From: Acidobacteriota bacterium
GTDB lineage: Bacteria; Acidobacteriota; Blastocatellia; Pyrinomonadales; Pyrinomonadaceae
Assembly: GCA_016715115.1 (NCBI GenBank)
Contig: JADKBM010000011.1
Span: 496,001 to 560,000, forward strand
Direction: 5' to 3'
DNA: 64,000 nucleotides
Each line of letters begins with the position of its first letter. The stretch's first letter is position 1. Positions 44,645 through 54,100 of the stretch are shown here, one piece after another. The notes under the pieces are model-generated. The model did no database searches. It was not told the origin of the DNA and worked only from the letters and a program-made list of their open reading frames with translations. The position numbers and the translations under genes were made by a program.

Positions 44645-45523
44645 TCATTCGACATTCTGAACCTGTTCGCGAATCTTCTCGATCTCGCTCTTGATCGCCA
44701 GGGCATTCTCCTTGACGACGAGATTGTTGGTCTTCGAAGCGATCGTGTTCGCTTCGCGGTTTAGTTCCTGCGTCAGAAAGTCGAGCCGCTTGCCGACCTC
44801 GGTTTCTTCATCGACGATCTGCCGAAACTGCTCGATATGGCTTCGCAGGCGTTGGATCTCTTCGGAGATATCGCTACGGTCTGCCATAAAAGCGATTTCC
44901 TGCGCCAGGCGTCCCTGATCGATGTCGATCTGCGATTCGGTTCGCGCCAGCATTTCGGTGATCTTTTTTGTCAGCCGCTGACGAAATTCCTCGGCGACCC
45001 CGCCCGCTTCGGTCTCGATCGCCGGGATCCGGTTTTCGATCTCCGAGAGTCGAAAAGCGAGTTCGTTTTTGAGCATTCCGCCCTCGTTCCGGCGCATCTT
45101 CTCGAGATCGTCGATCGCAAAATTTACCGCGCGTTCGACTCCGACGATGAAATGTTCATCGAGGTCGTCCTTTTTCGGCACGAGCACGTTGGGGAGACGC
45201 GCGACGACGTTGATGTCGGGCTCTCCCGAAAGCGCGAACTCGTCCTGCATCTGCTTCATTGCCGCAAGAAACCCGGCGATCATCGGTCGGTTCAATTCGT
45301 AATTGATCTGCGACGTGCGTTCGTAGGTCAGGTTGACGTCCACGCGGCCGCGCGAGAGCCGATTGCCGATCTGGCGCTTGATCGTCGATTCGAGCGCCTG
45401 CAGTTCGGTTCCAAGCCGCAGATTGATATCTAGAAAACGGTTGTTTACGGTTTTTATCTCGACTGTCACGGCAAAATCGTCGCTCGATTCAAAGCCGCGG
45501 CCGAATCCGGTCATTGATTTCAT
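44645..45523 (-). CDS. yicC: YicC family endoribonuclease
   Basis: A 292-residue protein with the family start MKSMTGFGRG, followed by VTVEIKTVNNRFLDINLRL. The C-terminal DUF1732 part has the conserved stretch EEIQRLRSHIEQFRQIV, then GKRLDFLTQELNREANTIASK. YicC relatives are RNA-cleaving enzymes in E. coli. The gene order yicC-gmk-rpoZ is conserved in many bacteria. The gap to gmk is filled by repeats, so co-transcription has to pass through them. Confidence 0.95.
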   Translation of the reverse strand: MKSMTGFGRGFESSDDFAVTVEIKTVNNRFLDINLRLGTELQALESTIKRQIGNRLSRGRVDVNLTYERTSQINYELNRPMIAGFLAAMKQMQDEFALSGEPDINVVARLPNVLVPKKDDLDEHFIVGVERAVNFAIDDLEKMRRNEGGMLKNELAFRLSEIENRIPAIETEAGGVAEEFRQRLTKKITEMLARTESQIDIDQGRLAQEIAFMADRSDISEEIQRLRSHIEQFRQIVDEETEVGKRLDFLTQELNREANTIASKTNNLVVKENALAIKSEIEKIREQVQNVE

Positions 45524-45664
45524 AAAGGTCGCTCAGTGTACAAGTTACCGACAGTTTAACATAACCGGCGTGCGGCGGGCACTGCTTTACACCGCTTGGG
45601 GTTCTTGTTATCATCGCCGCAATTCGATTTTTCCATCCAAAAAAATAACACGGAGATAAGAAGA

Positions 45665-46105
45665 ATGTCAGTTGATGTTCAAGCGGAAGTAGTCATCGCC
45701 CGGCCGCGCGAAGTTGTCGCCGGCTTTATGTTCGATCCGAAAAGCGATCGTTTATGGATGACGGGATTTTCAAAAGTGTTTCCGATGCAGTCCGGGCCGC
45801 TCGTGAAAGGCGCCAAGGTCGAGCGTATCGGCGCGTTTCTTAACCGGCAGTTTTCAGCGGTCTATTTCGTGACGGACGCAGAAGAAGGGAAATTCGTCGA
45901 GATGACGACCGACGAGCCTTTCGAGATGAAATTCAGGTACGAGCTTGCTGACGAAGGCGAAGGCGCGACACGCGTCCGATTGCGGATCCAATCGTTCGGC
46001 GAACTGCGGTACAGTCTTCCGATCCCGATGTTCAAGAAGGCTGTCGACGAGAAACTGACCGAGGAAGCAAAGCGGCTCAAAAAACGGCTTGAAGAGGGCG
46101 ATTGA
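45665..46105 (+). CDS. SRPBCC (START/Bet v1-like) family protein
   Basis: A 146-residue protein starting at ATG 45665, with GGAGA about 10 bases before. The pattern VQAEVVIARPREVVAGFMFDPKSDRLWM is the usual first strand-helix-Trp motif of SRPBCC ligand-binding proteins, and the end VDEKLTEEAKRLKKRLEE is the long C-terminal helix. These proteins enclose a hydrophobic cavity for lipids or small aromatic molecules, but the ligand cannot be told. It diverges from the yicC operon; the 141-base spacer 45524-45664 must hold both promoters. Confidence 0.85.
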   Translation: MSVDVQAEVVIARPREVVAGFMFDPKSDRLWMTGFSKVFPMQSGPLVKGAKVERIGAFLNRQFSAVYFVTDAEEGKFVEMTTDEPFEMKFRYELADEGEGATRVRLRIQSFGELRYSLPIPMFKKAVDEKLTEEAKRLKKRLEEGD

Positions 46106-46386
46106 AAATATGCCTCTGCAGGACGATGAAACCATCGAAAATTGAAAATCCCCAATCGGTAACTTCGAAAAACCTGCTTAACGGCGATCCCGGCGCCGTT
46201 TCTGACAGGACCCAGATAGATCGGATGCAAAATGATACTTCGAACTCAGCGTTTCTGTATCGATTGAACCAAATCCGCTCCATCCAGCCAATCTGTGTTC
46301 TGGAGGAAACGCGATTTGCTTCCTTCATGTCGGTTTTTCAAAGCTCCCAAATCCCAAATCCCAATTCCCAAATCCCAATTCCCAAA
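46106..46386. repeat. Intergenic dispersed repeat, copy 2
   Basis: 46165-46353 matches the reverse complement of about 56587-56805 for most of its length: GAAAAACCT..TTAACGGC.ATCCCGGCGCCG, then GATAGATCGGATGCAA.ATGATAC and TTCGAACTCAGCGTTTCT, then AATCCGCTCCA through GTCGGTTTTTC. Its second half (46263-46353) also matches 7373-7465. The rest is AATCCC words (about 46350-46388). No gene is supported. Confidence 0.85.
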
Positions 46387-48180
46387 TCAAAGATCTTCGT
46401 CTTCTTCCGCGAACTGCAGCTCGTATAGTTTCTTGTAAATGCCGCCTTTCGCAAGCAGTTCGGCGTGCGTCCCCGATTCCTTGATCCGGCCGCGTTCCAT
46501 CACGACGATCCGGTTCGCGCGGCGGATCGTTGAAAGCCGGTGCGCGATGACGATCGAGGTCTTGTTCTCCATCAGATTCGCGAGCGCCTTCTGTACCAGC
46601 CGTTCGCTTTCGGCGTCGAGCGCGGAGGTTGCTTCGTCGAGGATCAGCACCGGCGCTTGGGTCATCACGGCGCGAGCGATCGCGATCCGCTGGCGCTGGC
46701 CGCCGGAAAGAAAGATCCCGCGTTCGCCGACGATAGTGTCGTACTTCTGCGGCAATTCGTCGATAAAATCCGCGGCGAATGCGACGCGCGCGGCCTCTCG
46801 AAGTTCCTCATCGGTCGCGTCCGGGCGGCCGTAGGTGATGTTGTAGCGGATCGTGTCGTTGAAAAGGACTGTTTCCTGGGTGACGAGGGCGATCTGCCGT
46901 CGAAGGCTCTCCAGGCTCGCGTCCCGGAGATCGATGCCGTCCCAGGTGATCGCCCCGTCGGTCGGGTCGTACAGGCGCTGGACGAGTTTAATGAGCGAGG
47001 ATTTCCCGCCGCCGCTTTCGCCGACGAACGCGATCATCTGTCCTTTGGGGATCGACAAGGACACATCATCCAGTATCTGCTTTTCCGAGTTTCGATAATT
47101 GAACGAAAGCGAGCGAAGTTCGATCTTGTCCGTTAGCGCCGCCAGTTTTACGGCGTTTTTCTTCTCCGGAAGAATTTCGTTTTCGTCGAGAACGTCCCAA
47201 ACGTCTTTCGCGGCCGCGAACGCCTTCGTGATCTCATTATGCTGCCGCGAGATCTTGCGCATCGGATCGTAACTTCTGAACAAAAAGAACAAAAACGTAA
47301 AAAACTGCGACGCTTCGAGCCGTCCGGCGTTGATTTCGCGCAAGCCGAAATAGAAAAGGACGATCATCGCGGCGATGCCGATGATCTCGATCGTCGGCGG
47401 CGAGAGCGCCGAAAGCCTCGCCGAATGGAGATTGGCGCGCGCGATGACGGCTGCAATCCGCGTAAATCGGGCTTTTTCCCGCTCATCCGCCCGGTAAGCC
47501 TTGACGATCGTTTGATTCGCGAGGGTTTCCTGCGCGGTGTCGGTCAGGAGTTTGGTCCCTTCAAACGTTTCTTCCGCCAATTTTCGAAGCTTCTTGCTGA
47601 ATTTCGAGGTCAATCCGCCAACGATCGGACCGATGACGAGCGCTCCGAGCATCAGACGCCAATTGAAGAAGAACGCCGCCGTGATGAAGAAGATGAGCAT
47701 AAAGCTCTCGCGCAGAACGTCGCGCAGATTCGCCGAGACCGCCCATTCGATCGACGCGCAACTGTTCGCGAGTCGCGAAACGAGATAGTTGGTCCGGTGT
47801 TTCTCAAAGAAATCCGTCGATTGCCGCAGTAGATGATCATAGAGTTCCCGGCGAAGATTAAGAACGGCCGACTGCCCGATCTTCGCCATTAAATACGAAG
47901 ATGAATACTCGGCAATGCCTTTCAGGATCGTAAAACTGAAGAGCAGGATCGAGATCATTATCCACGCCCGAAACCAGTCGTTCTTGGGAATCAGGCTGTG
48001 AAGATCGAAGAGCGTTTTCGATTTTTGCGCCGAGTTCGTAAGGAACTGGTCGAAGATCGGAACGAGCAGTGCGCCGATCGCGGTTTCGAACGCGGCGGCG
48101 AAGACCATCGCGATGATCGCGACGACGAACGTCAGCCAGTACGGCTTGAGATATCTTAGAAGTCGCTTGAAATCGCTCAT
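46387..48180 (-). CDS. MsbA-like ABC exporter (fused permease and ATPase)
   Basis: A 597-residue half-transporter starting at ATG 48178-48180 (MSDFKRLLRYLKPYW); an in-frame start at 48279 would add 33 residues of unlikely sequence. The six-helix domain (about 10-320) precedes the ATPase with Walker A VGESGGGKS, the Q-loop in LVTQETVLF, signature [15 protein letters not shown], Walker B VLILDEAT, and H-loop IAHRLST. The Q/T region RYNITYGRPDATDEE is standard. Members export lipid A precursors, lipids or drugs as homodimers. The specific cargo is not readable. It is divergent from the OmpA gene. Confidence 0.95.
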   Translation of the reverse strand: MSDFKRLLRYLKPYWLTFVVAIIAMVFAAAFETAIGALLVPIFDQFLTNSAQKSKTLFDLHSLIPKNDWFRAWIMISILLFSFTILKGIAEYSSSYLMAKIGQSAVLNLRRELYDHLLRQSTDFFEKHRTNYLVSRLANSCASIEWAVSANLRDVLRESFMLIFFITAAFFFNWRLMLGALVIGPIVGGLTSKFSKKLRKLAEETFEGTKLLTDTAQETLANQTIVKAYRADEREKARFTRIAAVIARANLHSARLSALSPPTIEIIGIAAMIVLFYFGLREINAGRLEASQFFTFLFFLFRSYDPMRKISRQHNEITKAFAAAKDVWDVLDENEILPEKKNAVKLAALTDKIELRSLSFNYRNSEKQILDDVSLSIPKGQMIAFVGESGGGKSSLIKLVQRLYDPTDGAITWDGIDLRDASLESLRRQIALVTQETVLFNDTIRYNITYGRPDATDEELREAARVAFAADFIDELPQKYDTIVGERGIFLSGGQRQRIAIARAVMTQAPVLILDEATSALDAESERLVQKALANLMENKTSIVIAHRLSTIRRANRIVVMERGRIKESGTHAELLAKGGIYKKLYELQFAEEDEDL

Positions 48181-48313
48181 CGTCGGCAAAAACTTGACTA
48201 TACTTTTGCCGGTCACAAAACTCAAATCAACGCGGCGCGCGAGAACATCGGTTTGCAACGTCAAATTGGTTTGTGGCATCTTTCTAAAGGCATTGCGCTC
48301 CGGAGAATTGTAA

Positions 48314-49864
48314 ATGAGAAAACTAAAGAGCTTGCAGCTGATCGTCGCCGTCGCGTCGTTTTTGATCGGATCGGTCTCGGTCCTCGGACAGGTCGATGTC
48401 GCACGTCAGACGACGGCGATCACGTACCCGCTCGACGAGATCGTTTATGTTCAGTTTCGCGGGACAACGCGTTTTCCGCGGATGAAGGGCGAGGCGAAAG
48501 TGAAACGGACGAGCAAGAACGGCACCGAGATCGAGCTCTCGGTGTCGAAGATGCCGCGCCCCTTCGAACTCGGCGCGGGTTATGCGACCTACGTCCTGTG
48601 GGCGGTTTCGCCGGACGGGCAGATCGACAATCTCGGTGAGATCCGGCGCCGTGGGACCTTTGAGTTTGATTCGAAGATCTCGGTGACGACGCCGATGCAG
48701 ACGTTCGCTTTGATCATCACCGCCGAACCGCATTTTCTCGTCCGGCGGCCGAGCCAGGCGATCATGCTCGAGAATTTGAGTCCGTATACCTTGACCGGCG
48801 TGACGATCTCGACGACACGCTCCGTACAGTATTTCGGCAACACGAGCGACTATTTCCGTGACGCGCGCACTCCCGAGATCGCCGAAGTCGATTATCAGAA
48901 GACGCCTTCAACGATACTCCAGGCGCGGCAAGCCGTTGCACTGGCAAAGTTCTCGGGCGCCTCGCGCGATGCAGTCGAAGAACTTCAAGCGGCCGAAACG
49001 CTGCTTCAGAACGCCGAGAAGGCCTGGCAGGCGGAGCGTCCCGAGGAATCCGTCGACATTGCCGCACGGCAGGCGGTGTCGGCAGGCGTCAAAGCCGAGC
49101 AGACAGCGATCGCCCGCAAGGACGCGCGCGAAAAGCGCAACGAACGGATTCGTCAGGATGCGGAGATCCGCCAAGCCGAAGACAAATACCTCGAAGCCCA
49201 GAACGAGATCACGCGGCTCAAGGACGAGTTGGCGCGCGAGTTGCGCAACCGCGAACTGAGCGAACGCGACGTGTCGAATGTCTCGGATCAGATCAAGGAC
49301 CTGCGCGAAGAGAATGGAAGGCTTCGCGAAGAGATCGGTAAGCTGAAAGTGGAGAACGATGGCTACAAAAAACGCCTGGCCGACGCCGAAGCGGAAAAAC
49401 AGCTGATCCGCGAGCAGCAGGAAAAAGACAATCGGACCCAGCAAATCCTTTCGAATCAACCGCTTCTCGTCGAATCGCTGAAGCGCGTCGGAACGGTTCG
49501 GCAGACGGAACGCGGAATCGTCGTGACGCTTCCTGAGACCTTTTGGTTCGGTCCGCGCGTGAGTTCGGTCAAGGCCGCGTCGATCACGAAAATGAACGAT
49601 CTCGCCGCGATTCTCGCGGGCAATCCGGATTACAGGATACTGATCGAATCGCACACAGACAGCCAGGGAACGGCCGAAGAATTGCTGACGCTGACTCAGG
49701 AACGCGCTCAGGCGATCTCCGACAAGCTCGTCAGTCTCGGAACCGAAGCCCAGCGGATCGAGGTCCGCGGCTATGGCGCGACGATCCCGATCGCGAGCAA
49801 TAATACCGCCGCAAACCGTGCGAAGAACCGCCGCGTTGACATTATTCTTAACCTGATCAAGTAA
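48314..49864 (+). CDS. OmpA family protein with coiled coil
   Basis: A 516-residue exported protein with a signal peptide (LQLIVAVASFLIGSVSVLGQ). An N-terminal domain of unknown type (about 25-190) precedes a DUF4398-like helix (ARQAVALAKFSGAS...AETLLQNAEKAWQ) and a long coiled coil (about 270-375). The C-terminal OmpA domain (about 400-516) has the peptidoglycan-binding motif IESHTDSQGTAEE, with TQERAQAISDKLVSLG and ANRAKNRRVDIIL. It would tie the outer membrane or its own N-terminal domain to the cell wall. There is no N-terminal beta-barrel, so it is not a classical OmpA porin. Confidence 0.9.
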   Translation: MRKLKSLQLIVAVASFLIGSVSVLGQVDVARQTTAITYPLDEIVYVQFRGTTRFPRMKGEAKVKRTSKNGTEIELSVSKMPRPFELGAGYATYVLWAVSPDGQIDNLGEIRRRGTFEFDSKISVTTPMQTFALIITAEPHFLVRRPSQAIMLENLSPYTLTGVTISTTRSVQYFGNTSDYFRDARTPEIAEVDYQKTPSTILQARQAVALAKFSGASRDAVEELQAAETLLQNAEKAWQAERPEESVDIAARQAVSAGVKAEQTAIARKDAREKRNERIRQDAEIRQAEDKYLEAQNEITRLKDELARELRNRELSERDVSNVSDQIKDLREENGRLREEIGKLKVENDGYKKRLADAEAEKQLIREQQEKDNRTQQILSNQPLLVESLKRVGTVRQTERGIVVTLPETFWFGPRVSSVKAASITKMNDLAAILAGNPDYRILIESHTDSQGTAEELLTLTQERAQAISDKLVSLGTEAQRIEVRGYGATIPIASNNTAANRAKNRRVDIILNLIK

Positions 49865-49941
49865 TCGAGGATTCGAGAATCAGGATTGCAGTAATCGCAA
49901 ATCGCAAATTGAAAATCGCAAATCAGGAGTCTTTGAGATCA

Positions 49942-52900
49942 ATGAAGTTATCCGTTCGTGTAGGTGTCGTGTTTGTAATCGTTTCGGCGGTCGCCGTTTT
50001 GGGCATTGTCCTGTCGATGGGGCCGAAGGTCAAGGCGCAATCGGATATACCGGATCGCTTCGCGAAGTTCGCGACGCCCGACGATGTGACGGACGCCATA
50101 CGTAGCCGGGAATCGTCGCTCTACCGGGTTTCCACGGGCGATTTCGGCAAGCGCGCCGCCGCCGCCGGACTCGGACGCATCGTGGAGGATTACGGATCTT
50201 TCGTGATCGTCGCCTCGCGGTCGGCGAAACTCGCCGGCCCCGACGTTCAGCAACTTGAAACAACGGTCAATCTACCGAACGCGCGATTCGACCCGCTAGA
50301 AGACGACCGGTTCGAGACTGTCAAACCCGGCGACCGTTCGGTTTCGGAAATTCCCGGTGGCGGTTACTTCATCGTTCAATTCGCCGCGACGGTGACCGAC
50401 GAATGGCTTGAAAGCATCGAAGACGCCGGCGGGGAAGTTTTGCAGTATTTGCCGCATCAGTCGTTTTTCGTTTATGCGGAAAATTCCGCGATCGTGCGCA
50501 TCGCCGAACACTCGCGCGTCCGCTGGGTCGGCAGATATCTTCCGGGCGACAAACTCGCGCCCGAAGTCCGGAATTTTGCAGCGAACGCCGTCAACGGCCG
50601 CGCGACGTTCGACGTCGCGGTTTTCAAGCGGGCGAATCTTGAGAGCGTCGCCGGTACGATCGAAAACGGCGGCGCGAAGATCGTGAACTCGATCAAACTC
50701 CCGTCCAACTTCTTCAACGTCCTGCGGATCGAAGCGCCTGTGGACTCGCTCGACTCGCTGGCCGCGATACCCGACGTTGTCCGAATCGATCAGTATGAAC
50801 GGCCGCGGATCGAGGACGAGCGCGCGGCCCAGATCGTCGCCGGCAACTATTCGAGCACGACCGTGATTTCGGCGCCGGGCTACAATCCGCTGGCGCAATT
50901 CGGGGTCAATGGCTCAAACGTCACCGTTTCCGTTGTCGATGACGGCGTCAACGTCCCCGGCAACGGCGGATTCTACGTGACGTCGGGCAACACCGTCAAC
51001 GGCCCGCTCCGCGGCGCGGCGTCGGGCGCGACCGGCGGTCACGGACACATCAACGCGAGCATCATCGCCGGCAGCACGCCGTTCGGCGCGCTTGACCCGA
51101 CCGGCTACAATTACGGGCTCGGAGTCTCGCCGAACGCGAATATCCTCAACATCCCGCTGTTGGTCTCGGGTTACACGGGAACCGAACTCGATACCTACAA
51201 CGACACGGTCACGACGGCCGGACCGAACGGAATTTTCGGCAGCATTTCCAACAACAGCTGGGGCAACGGCACGAACGGCAACGTCTACGATTCGTATACG
51301 GCGCAGTTCGACGGATTCGTCCAGGACACTTCGACCGGCGCCTCGATCGACCCGATAACACTGGTTTTTTCGGCCGGCAACTCCGGCCCCGGGACACTGT
51401 CGCTGACGCGTCCGAAGGCGTCGAAGAACTCGATCGTCGTCGGAAATTCGGAGAATATCCGAACCGAACTTGGTTCGACCGGCGCCGACAATATGGACGA
51501 CCTGCGCAGTTCGTCGAGCCGCGGCCCGACCTCCGACGGGCGCGTCAAACCCGACATCGTCGCCCCCGGAACGGTCATCACGGGTTCGCGTGCCGGGACC
51601 TGCGGCTCGGTCTCGAGCTGCTTCGACGCGAATCACGCCTACAGCACCGGAACGTCGCACGCCGCGCCGCAGGTTGCCGGCGCCGCCGCGCTGTTTACCC
51701 AATTTTGGAAGAACAACAACAGCGGCGTGAATCCGAGTCCGGCGCTGATCAAGGCGTCAGTCATCAACACCGGGCAGGAAATGAACGGCGCGACGACGAA
51801 CACGGCGACGGTCCCCAACGGCAACGAGGGCTGGGGGCGGATAAACCTCAAGAATATGTTCGATTCGACGGTGCCGATCAAACGCGTCAATCAAACGGTC
51901 AACTTCTCGAACGCCGGTGAGACTGTCGTTTACGCGGGAACTGTCGCGAGCGCTTCAAAACCCGTTCGGATCAGTCTCGTCTGGACCGATCCGCCGGCGG
52001 CCACCACTCCGGCGCTGATCAACAATCTCGATCTGACGGTTCAGATCGGCGCGAGCACGTATCGCGGCAACGTTTTCAGCGGCGGAAGTTCGACGACCGG
52101 CGGCGCGAACAGCACGATCGACAACGTCGAGAACGTTTTTCTGCCGGCGGGCATTCCCGCGGGAACCGCGGTGACGATAACCGTCTCGGCGGCGGCGCTC
52201 AACGGCAACGGAATTCTCGGAAACGCCGACGCCACCGACCAGCATTTTGCGCTCGTTGCCTACAACTTCAGCGAAGCCGCGGTGAACCGACCGGCACCGG
52301 TCGATTTCGACGGCGACGACAAGACGGACATTTCGATCTTTCGTCCGTCGGTCGGCGAATGGTGGTACCTGAGAAGCGTTGACGGCGGCAACCGCGCATT
52401 CCAGTTCGGAACGTCGAACGACAAACTGGTCCCGGGCGATTTTACGGGCGACGGCAAGACCGACATTGCGTTCTGGCGGCCGTCGAACGCGAACTGGTAC
52501 GTTCTCCGGAGCGAGAATTCGACTTTCTATTCATTCCCGTTCGGCGCGGCGAACGACGTTCCGCTGCCGTATGATTTCGACGGCGACGGCAAAGCGGACG
52601 CCGGGATATTCCGCCCGTCGAACGCGACCTGGTACGTATCGAAGTCGTCCGGCGGAACGACGATCCAGCAGTTCGGACTTGCGACCGACATTCCGGCGGT
52701 CGGAGATTATGACGGCGACGGCAAGGCCGACATCGCGATCTACCGCCCGAGTCTCGGCCAATGGTGGATACAGCGAAGCGGCGACAATTCGGTCTTCGCG
52801 TTCTCGTTCGGTTCGGCTAATGACAAGATCGTGCAGGGTGACTACACCGGCGACGGAAAGGCCGACGGGGCGTTCTTCAGGCCGTCGGACGGAACGTGGT

Positions 52901-53121
52901 ATGTGCTTCGCAGCGAGAATTTCACGTTCTTTTCGGCGCCCTTCGGATTGAGCACCGACGTTCCGTCGCCGGGCGATTACGATGGCGACGGAAAATTTGA
53001 CTTCGCCGTTTTCCGGCCGGGCAACTCGACGTGGTACATCCAGCGGTCGACCGCCGGAATTCAGATCGCCGGCTTCGGCGCGAACGGGGACGTCTCCGTG
53101 CCGAGCGCGTTCGTTCCGTGA
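49942..53121 (+). CDS. Secreted S8 family serine protease with FG-GAP repeats
   Basis: A 1059-residue protein. The start is ATG 49942, with AGGAG 12 bases upstream; a TTG at 49909 lies in repeat words. A signal peptide (VGVVFVIVSAVAVLGIVLS) and an inhibitor-like prodomain (about 40-290) precede the subtilisin domain with Asp333 in VVDDGVN, His367 in GGHGHINAS and Ser572 in GTSHAAPQ. After a P-domain-like beta part (about 640-780), the C-terminus has five or six repeats of the type DFDGDGKTDI.FRPS....W, each about 50 residues, the VCBS/FG-GAP motif that binds Ca2+ and forms propellers. It most likely degrades proteins outside the cell. Confidence 0.92.
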   Translation: MKLSVRVGVVFVIVSAVAVLGIVLSMGPKVKAQSDIPDRFAKFATPDDVTDAIRSRESSLYRVSTGDFGKRAAAAGLGRIVEDYGSFVIVASRSAKLAGPDVQQLETTVNLPNARFDPLEDDRFETVKPGDRSVSEIPGGGYFIVQFAATVTDEWLESIEDAGGEVLQYLPHQSFFVYAENSAIVRIAEHSRVRWVGRYLPGDKLAPEVRNFAANAVNGRATFDVAVFKRANLESVAGTIENGGAKIVNSIKLPSNFFNVLRIEAPVDSLDSLAAIPDVVRIDQYERPRIEDERAAQIVAGNYSSTTVISAPGYNPLAQFGVNGSNVTVSVVDDGVNVPGNGGFYVTSGNTVNGPLRGAASGATGGHGHINASIIAGSTPFGALDPTGYNYGLGVSPNANILNIPLLVSGYTGTELDTYNDTVTTAGPNGIFGSISNNSWGNGTNGNVYDSYTAQFDGFVQDTSTGASIDPITLVFSAGNSGPGTLSLTRPKASKNSIVVGNSENIRTELGSTGADNMDDLRSSSSRGPTSDGRVKPDIVAPGTVITGSRAGTCGSVSSCFDANHAYSTGTSHAAPQVAGAAALFTQFWKNNNSGVNPSPALIKASVINTGQEMNGATTNTATVPNGNEGWGRINLKNMFDSTVPIKRVNQTVNFSNAGETVVYAGTVASASKPVRISLVWTDPPAATTPALINNLDLTVQIGASTYRGNVFSGGSSTTGGANSTIDNVENVFLPAGIPAGTAVTITVSAAALNGNGILGNADATDQHFALVAYNFSEAAVNRPAPVDFDGDDKTDISIFRPSVGEWWYLRSVDGGNRAFQFGTSNDKLVPGDFTGDGKTDIAFWRPSNANWYVLRSENSTFYSFPFGAANDVPLPYDFDGDGKADAGIFRPSNATWYVSKSSGGTTIQQFGLATDIPAVGDYDGDGKADIAIYRPSLGQWWIQRSGDNSVFAFSFGSANDKIVQGDYTGDGKADGAFFRPSDGTWYVLRSENFTFFSAPFGLSTDVPSPGDYDGDGKFDFAVFRPGNSTWYIQRSTAGIQIAGFGANGDVSVPSAFVP

Positions 53122-53170
53122 TTTTGATTCCGGAATTTCGAGCGCGTTTCGGATTCTGACGAGATCAAAC

Positions 53171-53203
53171 AGAAAAAGCCGCCGGGTTCACGGCCCCGGC
53201 GGC
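53171..53203 (-). terminator. Terminator of the minus-strand FG-GAP-like gene
   Basis: A GC-rich stem (GCCGCCGGG with CCCGGCGGC and a short loop, 53178-53203) is followed on the minus strand by CTTTTTCTG. It may also stop plus-strand transcription from the protease gene. Confidence 0.8.
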
Positions 53204-53224
53204 ATTCAGGAATTCGCAAGGCGT

Positions 53225-53953
53225 TTACAAACCCAACCGCACGTTTGCGTCTTCATCAAACTTGTCCCGGTCGACCTCCTCGATGCTCATCCGGTCCTTG
53301 GCAACGTTCGTGGTCGTTGAAACCGCCTTTCGACCGACCTTCGAGACGCTCGTGATCCGTTTGCCGGTAAGGTAGTTCGTGCTTTCCGAGGTAATGTTGC
53401 CCTCCGCGCGGTCGCGGCTCGTGTAGTCAAAGCCGATCAGGATGAATTTCTCCGGCTGCGCGTCGTAGCGAAAGCGAAACGTCATTTCCGAGACCCAGCG
53501 CGAACCGTAATCCTGTTCGACGATTATCACGCCGTTCTTGATCGAAACATTGGCCGGAGCATTTCCGGCCCCGTAAAACGCACCGCCGCAACTCGCGCAC
53601 TGCAGGACGCTCGGGGCGACGGCCGCCCGGCGAAGATTGCCTTCTTTGTCCGCAAAGACGATGATCAGAACGCGATTGCCGGCGCTCATTTCGCCCTCAT
53701 CGGCGGTCTCGGGTTTGGAATCGATGATTTTGAGAAGGTGGTCCGCAACGCCGTCGCCGTTGACGTCTCCGGTGACTTTCTCTTCCAGGTTCCATCCTTC
53801 GGGAACAAAACCTTCAATTGATTCAGCCGTCGACGGTATTTTCGAGGAATCGAAATTGGTTTCTTCTTCCTGCCCAAAAGACGGAGCCGGGAAGGCCGTA
53901 AGAATTGCGAAAACGGCGCACGCCGCGGCTCCAAGTATTATCTTCTTGTTCAA
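53225..53953 (-). CDS. Exported protein with a calcium-binding-like repeat, unknown function
   Basis: A 242-residue protein with a signal peptide (LGAAACAVFAILTAFPAPSFG). The segment TGDVNGDGVADHLL is one FG-GAP/dockerin-like DxNxDGxxD loop. A CASCGG motif (residues about 119-124) may be a disulfide or metal site. The rest reads like a beta-rich domain (VLIIVFADKEG, RFRYDAQPEKFILIGFDYTSR). I do not recognise a family beyond exported FG-GAP-type proteins. It is alone on the minus strand between the protease and the ABC ATPase. Confidence 0.78.
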   Translation of the reverse strand: MNKKIILGAAACAVFAILTAFPAPSFGQEEETNFDSSKIPSTAESIEGFVPEGWNLEEKVTGDVNGDGVADHLLKIIDSKPETADEGEMSAGNRVLIIVFADKEGNLRRAAVAPSVLQCASCGGAFYGAGNAPANVSIKNGVIIVEQDYGSRWVSEMTFRFRYDAQPEKFILIGFDYTSRDRAEGNITSESTNYLTGKRITSVSKVGRKAVSTTTNVAKDRMSIEEVDRDKFDEDANVRLGL

Positions 53954-54100
53954 CTTTTAAGTCCTCTCTTTTTGATTATTCTTGATTTTCTAAGACTGCT
54001 TTTTGAGATCCAATGTCGACCTCACTTGTTGTGGATGCGCGATTCCAAGTTCGGGGATGCCAAAATCCTACCGGGTCATATCCTTGGGCCCGGCTTCAAC

